Below are positions 30,442 to 39,774 of a DNA stretch of 64,000 bases, piece after piece. The stretch covers positions 1 to 64,000 of the forward strand of contig RDOE01000002.1 in NCBI GenBank assembly GCA_011364975.1, read 5' to 3'. How positions within the stretch are numbered: position 1 is the stretch's first letter; the number at the start of each line of letters is the position of its first letter. The position numbers and the translations under genes were made by a program. Source of the stretch: Promethearchaeota archaeon. Its GTDB lineage: Archaea; Asgardarchaeota; Lokiarchaeia; Sigyniarchaeales; SOKP01. The notes under the pieces were generated by a model, which was given only the letters and a program-made list of their open reading frames with translations, searched no databases and was not told the origin of the DNA.

Positions 30442-31596
30442 TTAAAATGAAGTTAAATTTGATTGAGGAAATTGAGATTCTTCCCCTGCAGCTTGAACAT
30501 AGGGGGAGATTGGTCCTCGTCCTAGAGCCATAATTCGAATTTTTGATCCTAACATCGGATTTAGAGCAGTCCCAAATTTTAGGGTTGCATCTTCAGGGAT
30601 TTCATTTGAAATCGCAGATACAATCTTATCGATCTTTGATAAAGAAAGTTGATGATCTCCTGTAACAGAAATAATGCATCGATCTACGTTATCGGTATTT
30701 AATTCTAAAAGGGGATTATGGAGAGCCAGTCTAGCCTTTCTGATTAAATCCTTCTCTTCTCCCAAGGATTCCGTAATCCCTATCAATCCTGAGGGATATT
30801 CTCCCTTTTTTTCAAGAACTTTTCTAACATCAGCATAATCGATATTGATTAAACCACAGTTATTGATAAGATTGATAATTTCATTGATACTTCTAATGAG
30901 AACTTCATCCATTATTTTAAAACCAGTTAAAATTGGCATCTTTTGATTAAATCGAAGTAAATTATCATTGGGTATTGGTATTAAAGTATCGGTATAGTTT
31001 AAAAGATCTTTTAAGCCTCTCTGGGCTCTTAAAATTCGCTCTTTACCCTCAGAAGTGAACGGGATTGAGCAGAAGCTTACTACTGTTGCATCGTTTTTCT
31101 TAGCTTCTCTTGCTACTATTGGAGCGGCCCCTGTTCCCGTACCTCCACCTAAACCAAATGTTAAAAATACAACATCAGCATTCAGAACTTGAGCTAATCT
31201 TTCCACATCCTCTTCTGCTGCATTTTTACCCACATCAGGATCATTTCCAGACCCTAATCCGCTGCAAGTTTCCTTTCCAATTAATACTTTCTGTTTTGCG
31301 TTTGAGTAATATAAATCATGAGCATCTGTATTAATATTGAGAGTTTCAATGAATTTAGAACCTAAATCTTGCATTCTTGAGATGGTATTATTACCCGCCC
31401 CTCCAATACCTACCACTAGGGACTTAATCTTTAAGACTTTAAGTAAGTCAGCTAAGTATTTATCACTATCCAAATTTGTAGATCCTTTATCATTTAAATT
31501 TTGACGGGCAATTTCTTGAAATCTTGACCTCACAGACATTCTTGATTTGGCTATTTCGGTTAAATTAAGCTCATCCTCAGTCATAATTTTATCCAT
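30442..31596 (-). CDS. ftsZ: FtsZ-family tubulin-like GTPase
   Basis: VGIGGAGNNTISRM; GLGGGTGTGAAPIVAREAK; TFGTALNP-like region. Start set at internal MDKIMTEDE rather than 31662. Confidence 0.9.
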   Translation of the reverse strand: MDKIMTEDELNLTEIAKSRMSVRSRFQEIARQNLNDKGSTNLDSDKYLADLLKVLKIKSLVVGIGGAGNNTISRMQDLGSKFIETLNINTDAHDLYYSNAKQKVLIGKETCSGLGSGNDPDVGKNAAEEDVERLAQVLNADVVFLTFGLGGGTGTGAAPIVAREAKKNDATVVSFCSIPFTSEGKERILRAQRGLKDLLNYTDTLIPIPNDNLLRFNQKMPILTGFKIMDEVLIRSINEIINLINNCGLINIDYADVRKVLEKKGEYPSGLIGITESLGEEKDLIRKARLALHNPLLELNTDNVDRCIISVTGDHQLSLSKIDKIVSAISNEIPEDATLKFGTALNPMLGSKIRIMALGRGPISPYVQAAGEESQFPQSNLTSF

Positions 31597-31614
31597 AAAG
31601 TAGAAGTAATTCTT

Positions 31615-31634
31615 ATATAATACGAGTATTATAT
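31615..31634. promoter_or_regulatory. Perfect 9+2+9 dyad just upstream of ftsZ start
   Basis: atataatac-ga-gtattatat, ends 19 bp upstream of the proposed ATG at 31596. Confidence 0.5.
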
Positions 31635-31936
31635 CCAAATAATATAGGATAGTAATATGCATGTAATATCGCTCTTAAAATTAAATGCAACTAGTGCTAT
31701 GGAGATAACATATTTTTTCAAATATTATAAGGAAAATATCTCATTAGTATTATAATAACATATATGTCAATTTGAGAGCTATTAGCAATAGTAGATAAAT
31801 CCCATTTAGGTTATTAGATACTTCGAACCCCATGATATTTAGCTCTAATTATTCGTGGGAAAAAAATGATTGGTTCTAAAGTGAATAAATTTATAAGATT
31901 ATATTTTCACTTGTATTATGTTAGGGGTTTAAAGAA

Positions 31937-32176
31937 ATGGAAATTGATTTGAATAGGAACTCTACAGGTAAAACGTTGGAAGAATCTGAACAGGCTGATT
32001 TAATAAAAGTTAGAGCCTTAATTTCTTGCCCTAATGGAGATTATAGTAAGAAATTTCGTAATCAGTTTCCGAGGAATCAACTAGAATTGTTTATAGTAGC
32101 AGCAAAAGTGTTTGATTTCATGACTTGCCCTAAGTGTGGAGAGATTCTAAAGTTAGATTTAGAATTTAATATATAA
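31937..32176 (+). CDS. Small Cys-containing protein (79 aa)
   Basis: C-terminal CPKCGEILKLDLEF; TATA-like atatttt upstream. Confidence 0.5.
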   Translation: MEIDLNRNSTGKTLEESEQADLIKVRALISCPNGDYSKKFRNQFPRNQLELFIVAAKVFDFMTCPKCGEILKLDLEFNI

Positions 32177-32216
32177 ATTATATTTCCTTTATTTTTCGAG
32201 TAGTAGCTACTACTTA

Positions 32217-33533
32217 TCATTCTAATATATCAAGCTTAATTTCTCCATATGTACCTCCGCCACCAGGGGTATAATCAATATTGTTTGATCGAAAAGCATC
32301 GATTACAGAGGCTATTTTTTCATCAAACTGCGAAATTTTTTGAATTGGAATATCAATTAAAATTTCATATTCAGTTCCTAATTGTTCAGTAATTTTTTGA
32401 TAGATGCTTAATACGGTTTTGCTAGTTGCACTTTTGATATGCTTTACAGATCTAATGATGTTGACTAATTGTATTGCATTTATATAAGTTGGTCTGTGAT
32501 TTGGATGATTTGGTTCTTTGTATGAAGATATAACGTTGATTCTTTCGCTTACTCCGAGTTTAATTTTAACATTTTTTTTATTTTGTTCCTTGCAAGAGGG
32601 ACAAATTGCTTTTTCTTTTGAAACCATATTAATATATACATTCTTAGCTTTTTTTGGGTCAGCAGAGAAATAGATTATGAAATTGTCTGATATTGAATAT
32701 TGATTAAAAATATTTGAAGTTCTAGTGTTAGTCTTCTTAAATATTACGCGTCTTCTGCATTTATTACAGAACATATTATAATATTTCCCTAATTTTGGAT
32801 GAAGTCCAACATTTAAAGTAATTTTTCGATTACTTTTTCTATTAATAGCAAGATTTATTTCCTCAAAAGAGGGATTATCGATTTCAAATCTATTAAATTC
32901 TCTACCCAAAGAAAGAGGACTTTCTGAATGTGCATCACTATTACTAAGGAAAGTAACATGTTTTAAACAATCAAGACGATCTGCTAAATCAGTATTAGCA
33001 GATAAACCTAATTCAATGAATTTTACATGTTTTATTGCATCTTGATAACACTGCTCCAAAGAGTCGAATTTATTTTGGCGAAATATTGCTTTAAAAGGAG
33101 TAAAAGCATGAGCTGGCCCAATTAATGCCCCCGATTCTGAAACTAATTCTACTAATTCTGCAGGGGATAAATTAACCCTGGGACGACCACCCCATTCATC
33201 AAGTAGATTTTTGGAATATGGAAGCATCTTGTTCTGAAGTTCTTTTACTGTTTTAAAATCTGGAAATAGAATTATTTCATGTATACTTTCCTTATCTTCA
33301 ATTTCAGTTTGTAAAATAAAGGAAATATCCTTATAAGTAAAAGCTCCTTCTTTATCTTTTTTAAGGTTAGTTTCTAAATATTTTAACCAATCTGGCTGTA
33401 GCACATCACCAGTTCCCAAAATTTGAAGCCCTTTCTTTTTACACGTTTCAACCATCGTGTCTAAATTTAACGATTTAGATACTGCTATGGAGTGAGGAGA
33501 ATGAATATGTAAATCAGCATTGAAGATATCCAT
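32217..33533 (-). CDS. PHP-domain endonuclease Q-like protein
   Basis: NADLHIHSPHSIAVSKSLNLDTM; LGTGDVLQPDWL; GPAHAFTPF; FLSNSDAHSESPLSLGREFNRF; CNKCRRR...CPSC zinc motif. Confidence 0.8.
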   Translation of the reverse strand: MDIFNADLHIHSPHSIAVSKSLNLDTMVETCKKKGLQILGTGDVLQPDWLKYLETNLKKDKEGAFTYKDISFILQTEIEDKESIHEIILFPDFKTVKELQNKMLPYSKNLLDEWGGRPRVNLSPAELVELVSESGALIGPAHAFTPFKAIFRQNKFDSLEQCYQDAIKHVKFIELGLSANTDLADRLDCLKHVTFLSNSDAHSESPLSLGREFNRFEIDNPSFEEINLAINRKSNRKITLNVGLHPKLGKYYNMFCNKCRRRVIFKKTNTRTSNIFNQYSISDNFIIYFSADPKKAKNVYINMVSKEKAICPSCKEQNKKNVKIKLGVSERINVISSYKEPNHPNHRPTYINAIQLVNIIRSVKHIKSATSKTVLSIYQKITEQLGTEYEILIDIPIQKISQFDEKIASVIDAFRSNNIDYTPGGGGTYGEIKLDILE

Positions 33534-33636
33534 TTGATATAAGAAAGGGTTAATACAATAAAAAGTTTAATTCAATAGTTATTAATAATATAATAGGGTC
33601 TAATTTTACCCAGCTTCATCTTAAAAATAATAAAGT

Positions 33637-34659
33637 TTACAGAGATTCGCCCAATTTTTTATTACATGAAACTAATAACACTTTAATCTCATCATCATTG
33701 GGATCCAATGATAATACTTGTTTATAATAAACAATTGCTTGAGTATAATCCTTCTTTATAGTTAAATAGATATTCCCAAGCTTTTTTAAATTAGATATAT
33801 TTTCAGGTTCAAGTCGAAGAGCTTCTTTATAATAAAATATTGCGTTGTCAAAATCTTCTATATTACAATAACTGAAAGCAATATTTTCAAATAATATTGT
33901 ATCTTGTGAACTTAAAGTGAGTGCTTTTTCATAACACTCAATTGATTTTTGATAATTATTTAGTAAGGTATAAGAAAGACCTAAATTATTCCATGCCTCA
34001 ATGAAGTAAGGATTGATATCAGTTGCTTTGGAATAAGATTTTACTGCTAAATCATAATCATTTTTCTCATAAGCAACATCACCCAAATCAAACCATATAT
34101 CCTCATTGTCCGGATCTAATTCTAAGGCTTTATTATAGAATTTTATAGCATTTTCAAAATCTTCAATATCAAAATAGATATTTGCTAAATTATTATAGAG
34201 AATAGGCTCATCAGGGTTAATTCTAATAGATTTTTCATAACATTCAATTGCTTTATCAAAATCTTCCATATCACGGTAAAGTAATGCAATATTGTTCCAC
34301 ACATCGGTATAACTTGGTTCATATTCCAAAGCGATCTTATAATATTTTAAAGCATTATCCAGATCTCCAAGATCTTCATAAGCGAACCCAAGATTATAGT
34401 AAGTTACTGCATCTTCGGGATCAAGCTCTAAAGCTTTTTCATAGCACAGAATAGCGTTCTTATAATCCCTTATCATCCCGTATGATAATCCTAGGTTGTT
34501 CCATACCTCTGAAAAGTAAGGGTTAATTTCTATAGCTCTTTTATAAGATTCGATTGCCTCCTCATAACTATTCGTATCATAATAGGCATCTCCTAAATTG
34601 ATCCAAGCATCGGCGTCATTAGGATCAAGTTCCACTGATTTTTTATATCTTTCAATCAT
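33637..34659 (-). CDS. TPR-repeat protein
   Basis: About nine regular 34-residue TPRs (AWINLGDAYYDTNSYEEAIESYKRAIEINP). Confidence 0.95.
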   Translation of the reverse strand: MIERYKKSVELDPNDADAWINLGDAYYDTNSYEEAIESYKRAIEINPYFSEVWNNLGLSYGMIRDYKNAILCYEKALELDPEDAVTYYNLGFAYEDLGDLDNALKYYKIALEYEPSYTDVWNNIALLYRDMEDFDKAIECYEKSIRINPDEPILYNNLANIYFDIEDFENAIKFYNKALELDPDNEDIWFDLGDVAYEKNDYDLAVKSYSKATDINPYFIEAWNNLGLSYTLLNNYQKSIECYEKALTLSSQDTILFENIAFSYCNIEDFDNAIFYYKEALRLEPENISNLKKLGNIYLTIKKDYTQAIVYYKQVLSLDPNDDEIKVLLVSCNKKLGESL

Positions 34660-34736
34660 AATTTAAGGTTAGAACTATTGAAGATTAAAATGATATCTCT
34701 CTATTATTTTTTTATATTTTTGAAAATCATGAAAAC

Positions 34737-35777
34737 TTAAACCATTAGGAGCATTTTATCAATCTTTTGATCAGTTAAGAGTATTCTATAATATGGTTCA
34801 TTATTTTTATAAATAACCTCCTCTAATTTACCTAATACGAAAACTTTCTCCCCTTTAACTGCCTGTTCACAATATCTTCCTCGGTATGAAGTAATCTTAG
34901 TTATTTTATTCATATCGAGATGAGATATTTTTAGATGTTGTTCAATAATCTGGAAACATTTTATTGAATAGGAGCAGGGTGTAAAAATTGATTCAGAAGA
35001 ATCGATTATTTCACCTTTTACTGCGATGGTACCTAGATTCTTGAATTGATAATCATAATATGTTCCTTCCCAATCTTCAGGACTTTTAATATAACGAATA
35101 AAGAAATCAATATTAAGATATTTTCCTTGATGTTGTTTTCTTTGTTCACTTCTTAAGAAATCTTGAAATGAAACATCAGAGCCCCCAAATCTCCAATTGT
35201 AGTGAGATTTAAACTCATCAAGTTTATATTTTCTGCAGGAATTTGGTTTTTCATATATTTCTTTTAATTTATTTTGAAATTCTAAAGAATTTTGAGTACC
35301 ATAAATGATGATATCTATATCCGAATCTAAGTTACTTAATCCGATCATAGAAGATCCGGATATCCCAATAGAATTCTCTGAAAGAGAAGAGTTTTGTATA
35401 AATAGATCGCATAAATCAAAAGACATTAACTCTAATTTTGAAAGGTTTTCTTTATGATGTAAAAATTTGAAATAGTTTTTTGGAGTATAAATTTTTTTAA
35501 TATCTTCACATTTAACTCCTTGAAGTGGAATGTCAAGTTCTTTAGAATAGAATAAATATTGGGGAAATTTCTCTTTTAGTATCAAAAATCTATCATCAAA
35601 AGCATAGACTTTTTTGAATTTAATACCATTTTTTACACGATCTCCATTTTGATCTGGAAAAAATCGTAAAAAACAAATTTTTCGATCTTTTGGGTGATGA
35701 ATACCTTTTATATCAAAAAAAAGATTATCTTTTTTCGTTTCAAGGTAATCTCCTTCAATTCCTTTTGGAACTTCCAT
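34737..35777 (-). CDS. Nucleotidyltransferase-fold protein
   Basis: IGISGSSMIGLSNLDSDIDIIIYG (GS-x-DxD pattern). Confidence 0.75.
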   Translation of the reverse strand: MEVPKGIEGDYLETKKDNLFFDIKGIHHPKDRKICFLRFFPDQNGDRVKNGIKFKKVYAFDDRFLILKEKFPQYLFYSKELDIPLQGVKCEDIKKIYTPKNYFKFLHHKENLSKLELMSFDLCDLFIQNSSLSENSIGISGSSMIGLSNLDSDIDIIIYGTQNSLEFQNKLKEIYEKPNSCRKYKLDEFKSHYNWRFGGSDVSFQDFLRSEQRKQHQGKYLNIDFFIRYIKSPEDWEGTYYDYQFKNLGTIAVKGEIIDSSESIFTPCSYSIKCFQIIEQHLKISHLDMNKITKITSYRGRYCEQAVKGEKVFVLGKLEEVIYKNNEPYYRILLTDQKIDKMLLMV

Positions 35778-35798
35778 ATCTTTTTTTAAAGATTTTAA

Positions 35799-36902
35799 TT
35801 AATAATTTGAAGGAGTCTTTGTTTTAATTTTATATTTTGGGATTTCTCTTACTTTTCTTAATTCTCTTTCAAAATCCTTCTTTTCTTGTAAAAATCTCTC
35901 TTTGTCTCGATCTAATTTCTCTCTTTCTCGTTTAATTATATTTTTTTCACTTTCAATTCGAGATTTTTCATTTTCTAATCGCTTAAATTGATTATTTAAT
36001 TCTTTTAATTTATTTTCTGAATTACGAATTTTATGTTCTAATGAAAAGTAAGTATCTTCAGCTTTAGGAACCTTGTAATTTAATTCCTTTAATTTTGCTT
36101 CTTGTTCTTTTCTCTTTCTTTCGAGGTTCTTTAATTCATCTTCTAGCTTGTCTTTAAATTTCTCTAATTCCGTTTTTTTCTTTTCTACTTCTCGGTTTTT
36201 AAGGTTTAAGTCTTTCTTTTTATATTTTACTCCTCGCTTTTCTTCTTGTAATTTTCTTTTCTCATCTTCAATTCGATTTCTTTCATCAATAATTTCTCTT
36301 TTCAAATCATTAATCTCTTTGTCTAAATTGTCTCTTTCTCTAGTTAGACTTTTTATTTCATTTCTTAACCGCATTAAATCGTTTTCTAGCTTTTCAATAG
36401 TTCGTTCTAATGCTTCCTCTCGTCTCTCCATTCCAGGTATTTTAGTTTTAATTTCCTTTATACGGTTTTGTGCTCCTTCTTTTTCTCTTTCTAATAGTCT
36501 TTTTTCCTCGGTTAAGTTTTCTTTTAATCGCTCTAATTGTTCTTGATATGCTCTTAAGTCTGACTTTTTTTGATTTAACTCTCTTTCTTTTTGATCAATC
36601 TTATTTCTACTCTCATATATTACATTTTTCATCGCATCCATTTCTTGCTTTAACTTCTCGCGCTGATCGAGTAGATCTCTGACTTCAAGTTCTTTTTCTT
36701 TTCTTTTATGTTCTAAATTTTTAATGTTTACTTGATAGTCTTCAAATTTCTTTATAACTCTTTCCCATTCGGTTTTTTCTCTGTTTAATTTAATTCTTTC
36801 TTCCTTAATTTTTTTCAATAATTTCGAATCTGGAATGCTTTCTATACTTTCTTCCGGTGTTTTCTCTCGAATTTGAAACTTTGGAATATTATTATCAGTC
36901 AT
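35799..36902 (-). CDS. Long coiled-coil protein
   Basis: Near-continuous charged heptads over about 300 aa. Confidence 0.85.
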   Translation of the reverse strand: MTDNNIPKFQIREKTPEESIESIPDSKLLKKIKEERIKLNREKTEWERVIKKFEDYQVNIKNLEHKRKEKELEVRDLLDQREKLKQEMDAMKNVIYESRNKIDQKERELNQKKSDLRAYQEQLERLKENLTEEKRLLEREKEGAQNRIKEIKTKIPGMERREEALERTIEKLENDLMRLRNEIKSLTRERDNLDKEINDLKREIIDERNRIEDEKRKLQEEKRGVKYKKKDLNLKNREVEKKKTELEKFKDKLEDELKNLERKRKEQEAKLKELNYKVPKAEDTYFSLEHKIRNSENKLKELNNQFKRLENEKSRIESEKNIIKREREKLDRDKERFLQEKKDFERELRKVREIPKYKIKTKTPSNY

Positions 36903-37003
36903 ACTAACTTAATAACTCAATTTTTCGTTTAATTAAACTATATTAATACAGGCTCTAAAGTGTTTGCACTTTCAATTTTAGATAAATTTCTACTTGTTAA
37001 TTA

Positions 37004-37012
37004 TTTATATAT
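37004..37012 (+). promoter_or_regulatory. Possible archaeal TATA element upstream of ubiquitin-like gene
   Basis: tttatatat about 66 bp before the ATG at 37078, in otherwise noncoding sequence. Confidence 0.35.
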
Positions 37013-37077
37013 CTTAATTTCCATAACTTACTAGAAGTATAATAAAAAGATCATTCAAAAATTATGGTGTTTCTATA

Positions 37078-37500
37078 ATGGAATTTGATGAGGAGTTTGA
37101 TGAAGAGTTTGATGAAGAGTTTGATGAGGAGTTTGATGAGGATTTAGATGAAGATCTAGATGAGCAATCATCAGAACCTCCTGGAAAAATTCCAGATGAT
37201 GATGTTAAAACCAAAACCCCTGAACCTAAAGTAATTCAGGAAGGGAAAAAGATTTCAGTCTACTTCATGTCAACTATAGGTCCAGGTGAAAAAAAGCAAA
37301 AACTGTTAATTAACACGGGAAATAAGGTTGGTGATGTAAAAGAAACCGCTGCAAATTTGTTTGGTTTAGATCCTGCTGACTTTCATTTATCCTCGAGTGG
37401 GGTTACGATGGATGAAAATTCAAGCTTAAACGATTATAATATAGCTGATGGAGATGATATTCTTTTGATTCCGGCAAGCACCGCGGGATTAAAATGTTAA
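37078..37500 (+). CDS. Ubiquitin-like protein 1 with acidic repeat N-terminus; tail STAG-LKC
   Basis: Beta-grasp-like KISVYFMSTIGPGEKK...LNDYNIADGDDILLIPASTAGLKC; DYNI matches ubiquitin LSDYNI. Confidence 0.85.
   Translation: MEFDEEFDEEFDEEFDEEFDEDLDEDLDEQSSEPPGKIPDDDVKTKTPEPKVIQEGKKISVYFMSTIGPGEKKQKLLINTGNKVGDVKETAANLFGLDPADFHLSSSGVTMDENSSLNDYNIADGDDILLIPASTAGLKC
37081..37152 (+). repeat. 12-bp microsatellite-like repeat encoding (EFDE)n / acidic tract
   Basis: gagtttgatga(a/g) iterated, degenerating to gatttagatga. Confidence 0.9.
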
Positions 37501-37517
37501 TTAAATTTATAAAATAA

Positions 37518-38339
37518 TTAGCTTTTTCCATTAATTTTTTTTCTGGTAGGAATTAGAGCTAATTCATCATCATCTTCAATATTGTAGTCAATAATTTTTA
37601 AATCATCATCTAACAAGATTCCTCCAGAGGAAATTAGAAAACCATCTGGATTATAATCAAATAAAACACCTATTTTCTGTTTGATTATATTTATCAATTC
37701 CGATGTATCAATTATCATTATTTTCGTTTTCTCACCAGGTTCAATTAATGATCGAACATAAACACGTATTTTCTCATCAATTTCAACAATTCTTTTTGGT
37801 GGGGTATAATTTATAGGATCGTCTGTGACACTTCTGTTTTTTATCATAGTTTCAATTAGTTGAATTCTCTCATCAGGATCGAAGTATAATAATTCTCTAA
37901 TGAAAAAAATTTTATCCATTTTTGAAAGTCCCAATAGGTTTATTTTCTCTAAATCTTCTTTTTTAAATACAGAAAAGATATAGTCATTAATTTTTGGAAT
38001 ATCTTCAAATGATTCATTTGAATCAGCATAACTATCAATTAAAGGATTTGCCTCAAAGTAGTCTTCAATAAATTGATTAGCTAGATTTTTTAATGATTTC
38101 TTTTGAGGTTGATATTTTTGTTGAGGTAGCGCTTTTTTCTTTCCTAAAAACTTATATGAGCTCTCTTTTGACTGAATAATGGTATAAGCAGTACTAGTAG
38201 ATAATACAGCTACACTACTAATAGTTAAAAAGAGATATAAAGGAATACTCTCTACCCTCGAAAGGAACAATATTATATAAATACAAGTTACAACAATGTA
38301 GAGAGTTATTAAACCAAATGCTCTATTTTTATTTCTCAT
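37518..38339 (-). CDS. Two-TM membrane protein with C-terminal ubiquitin-like domain
   Basis: N-terminal TM pair; C-terminal KIRVYVRSLIEPGEKTKIMIID...SSGGILLDDDLKIIDYNIEDDDELALIPTRKK aligns with the two Ubls. Confidence 0.75.
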   Translation of the reverse strand: MRNKNRAFGLITLYIVVTCIYIILFLSRVESIPLYLFLTISSVAVLSTSTAYTIIQSKESSYKFLGKKKALPQQKYQPQKKSLKNLANQFIEDYFEANPLIDSYADSNESFEDIPKINDYIFSVFKKEDLEKINLLGLSKMDKIFFIRELLYFDPDERIQLIETMIKNRSVTDDPINYTPPKRIVEIDEKIRVYVRSLIEPGEKTKIMIIDTSELINIIKQKIGVLFDYNPDGFLISSGGILLDDDLKIIDYNIEDDDELALIPTRKKINGKS

Positions 38340-38420
38340 AATTTTTATACTATTATTCTAAATTTCTAATGTATTATTCAAAATTTAAATTCCATTGGTA
38401 TAAATCTGAAATTTTATAAC

Positions 38421-39092
38421 CTACTCACCCACAATAGAGTTCATTATTTTTGTATATTTCTCAGTATCTAATCTAAATAATATTCTTTTATTATCTTTTT
38501 CAACCTTTATAATCCTTAATTTATGAAGAATTTTAAGATACTTTTTAATTGTATTGTAATTCTTCTTTAAATTCTTCGCTAATTGGGTAGCTTTTAAGCT
38601 ATTTTCTTCTTTTAACATAAATTCGATTATTTCTTGGATAATTACTTGTTTTAAATAATAAGATAACTCGTCGTATTCGGGATTTGACTCATAGTGAAAG
38701 ATTATTCTTTGATTATCAATTTTTTTTGATCTAGTAAATCCAAATTTTTCTAAGCAAGATAAATGCCATAATACTTGATTGCTACCAATATTTATCGCTT
38801 TCATAATTTCATTGATATTGGCAGGTTGTTTCTTGATATAATTATAAATTTCATTTCTGATTGGATGTTCGATAATATTATTTTTCATTAATTTAGTTCC
38901 TGGTATTAGGATTCTTTTTTTAATTAGTTTTTTTATAATTTTTTCAATACTATTTTTATTCAAATTTGGGTTAAATTTCACCCTATTATTTATATAAACA
39001 ACAATATCCTCAATTGAAAAAAATGGCTTCTTTTTTAAATACTCCTTTATTAGATCACAAACAATAGCTTGAAGGGTATCAGAAGAGCTCAT
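38421..39092 (-). CDS. winged-HTH transcriptional regulator (tandem wHTH)
   Basis: RNEIYNYIKKQPANINEIMKAINIGSNQVLWHLSCLEKFGF; second wHTH ATQLAKNLKKNYNTIKKYLKILHKLRII. Confidence 0.75.
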   Translation of the reverse strand: MSSSDTLQAIVCDLIKEYLKKKPFFSIEDIVVYINNRVKFNPNLNKNSIEKIIKKLIKKRILIPGTKLMKNNIIEHPIRNEIYNYIKKQPANINEIMKAINIGSNQVLWHLSCLEKFGFTRSKKIDNQRIIFHYESNPEYDELSYYLKQVIIQEIIEFMLKEENSLKATQLAKNLKKNYNTIKKYLKILHKLRIIKVEKDNKRILFRLDTEKYTKIMNSIVGE

Positions 39093-39357
39093 AAACTTTA
39101 ATTTTTTTTTGTTAAAATACCTTGATTTTTAAACTAAATCTTCTTTCTAAACAGTATTTCCAATAATTATATATTAATAAGCCTACACTCAATTTATAAA
39201 TATATTTTCCTAAGAATGCTTTTGAAACTTTAGTACTTATTTGAGAAATTTTTAATATTTCAAATTCATTCCAAATGGTTTTTTAATATCAGATTTGCGT
39301 GTTATTATTAAAAAATAAAATAAAATTAATATTTAAAAATATAAGAATGTGATTTGA

Positions 39358-39690
39358 ATGAGTTTTGACAACGATTTTGATGAAGAATTAGAGCCTGTTA
39401 AATCTAAAACTCCATCAAGTAAAACACCCACAACAGGTAAAAAGTTGACTTTATACTTTATGTCAACTATTGGTCCTGGTGAAAAGAAAGAGAAATTAAC
39501 AGTGAATGACGCTAACCGTGTAAGTGATATCAAACAAACATTAGGAAATTTATTTGGACTCGATCCTGATGAATTTCACCTTTCATCTGGTGGAGTAACT
39601 ATGGATGAAAGTAATCAACTAAAAGATTATAATGTTAATGATGGCGATGATATCCTTCTGATCCCAGCGAGTACTGCGGGATACTTTTAA
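39358..39690 (+). CDS. Ubiquitin-like protein 2; tail STAG-YF
   Basis: LTLYFMSTIGPGEKKEKLTVND...HLSSGGVTMDESNQLKDYNVNDGDDILLIPASTAGYF. Confidence 0.9.
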   Translation: MSFDNDFDEELEPVKSKTPSSKTPTTGKKLTLYFMSTIGPGEKKEKLTVNDANRVSDIKQTLGNLFGLDPDEFHLSSGGVTMDESNQLKDYNVNDGDDILLIPASTAGYF

Positions 39691-39774
39691 ATAATTCTTT
39701 TCATAAAATCTAATATAAGGGCATTAAGCCCTTTAATTTTTTTATTTTTTTGATTAACATTTAAGGTGATAATA

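Noticed and set aside
31110-31334. 74-aa + ORF
   Set aside because: Antisense to the conserved FtsZ core (GGGTGTG region).
36148-36682. Two + strand ORFs (132 and 70 aa) opposite the coiled-coil gene
   Set aside because: Ser/Phe-rich shadows of the Lys/Glu-rich coiled coil.
37078-39690. Reading the Ubls as MoaD/ThiS sulfur carriers
   Set aside because: No terminal GG, and E2, JAMM and RING-like partners adjoin; ubiquitin-like DYNI segment fits a modifier better.
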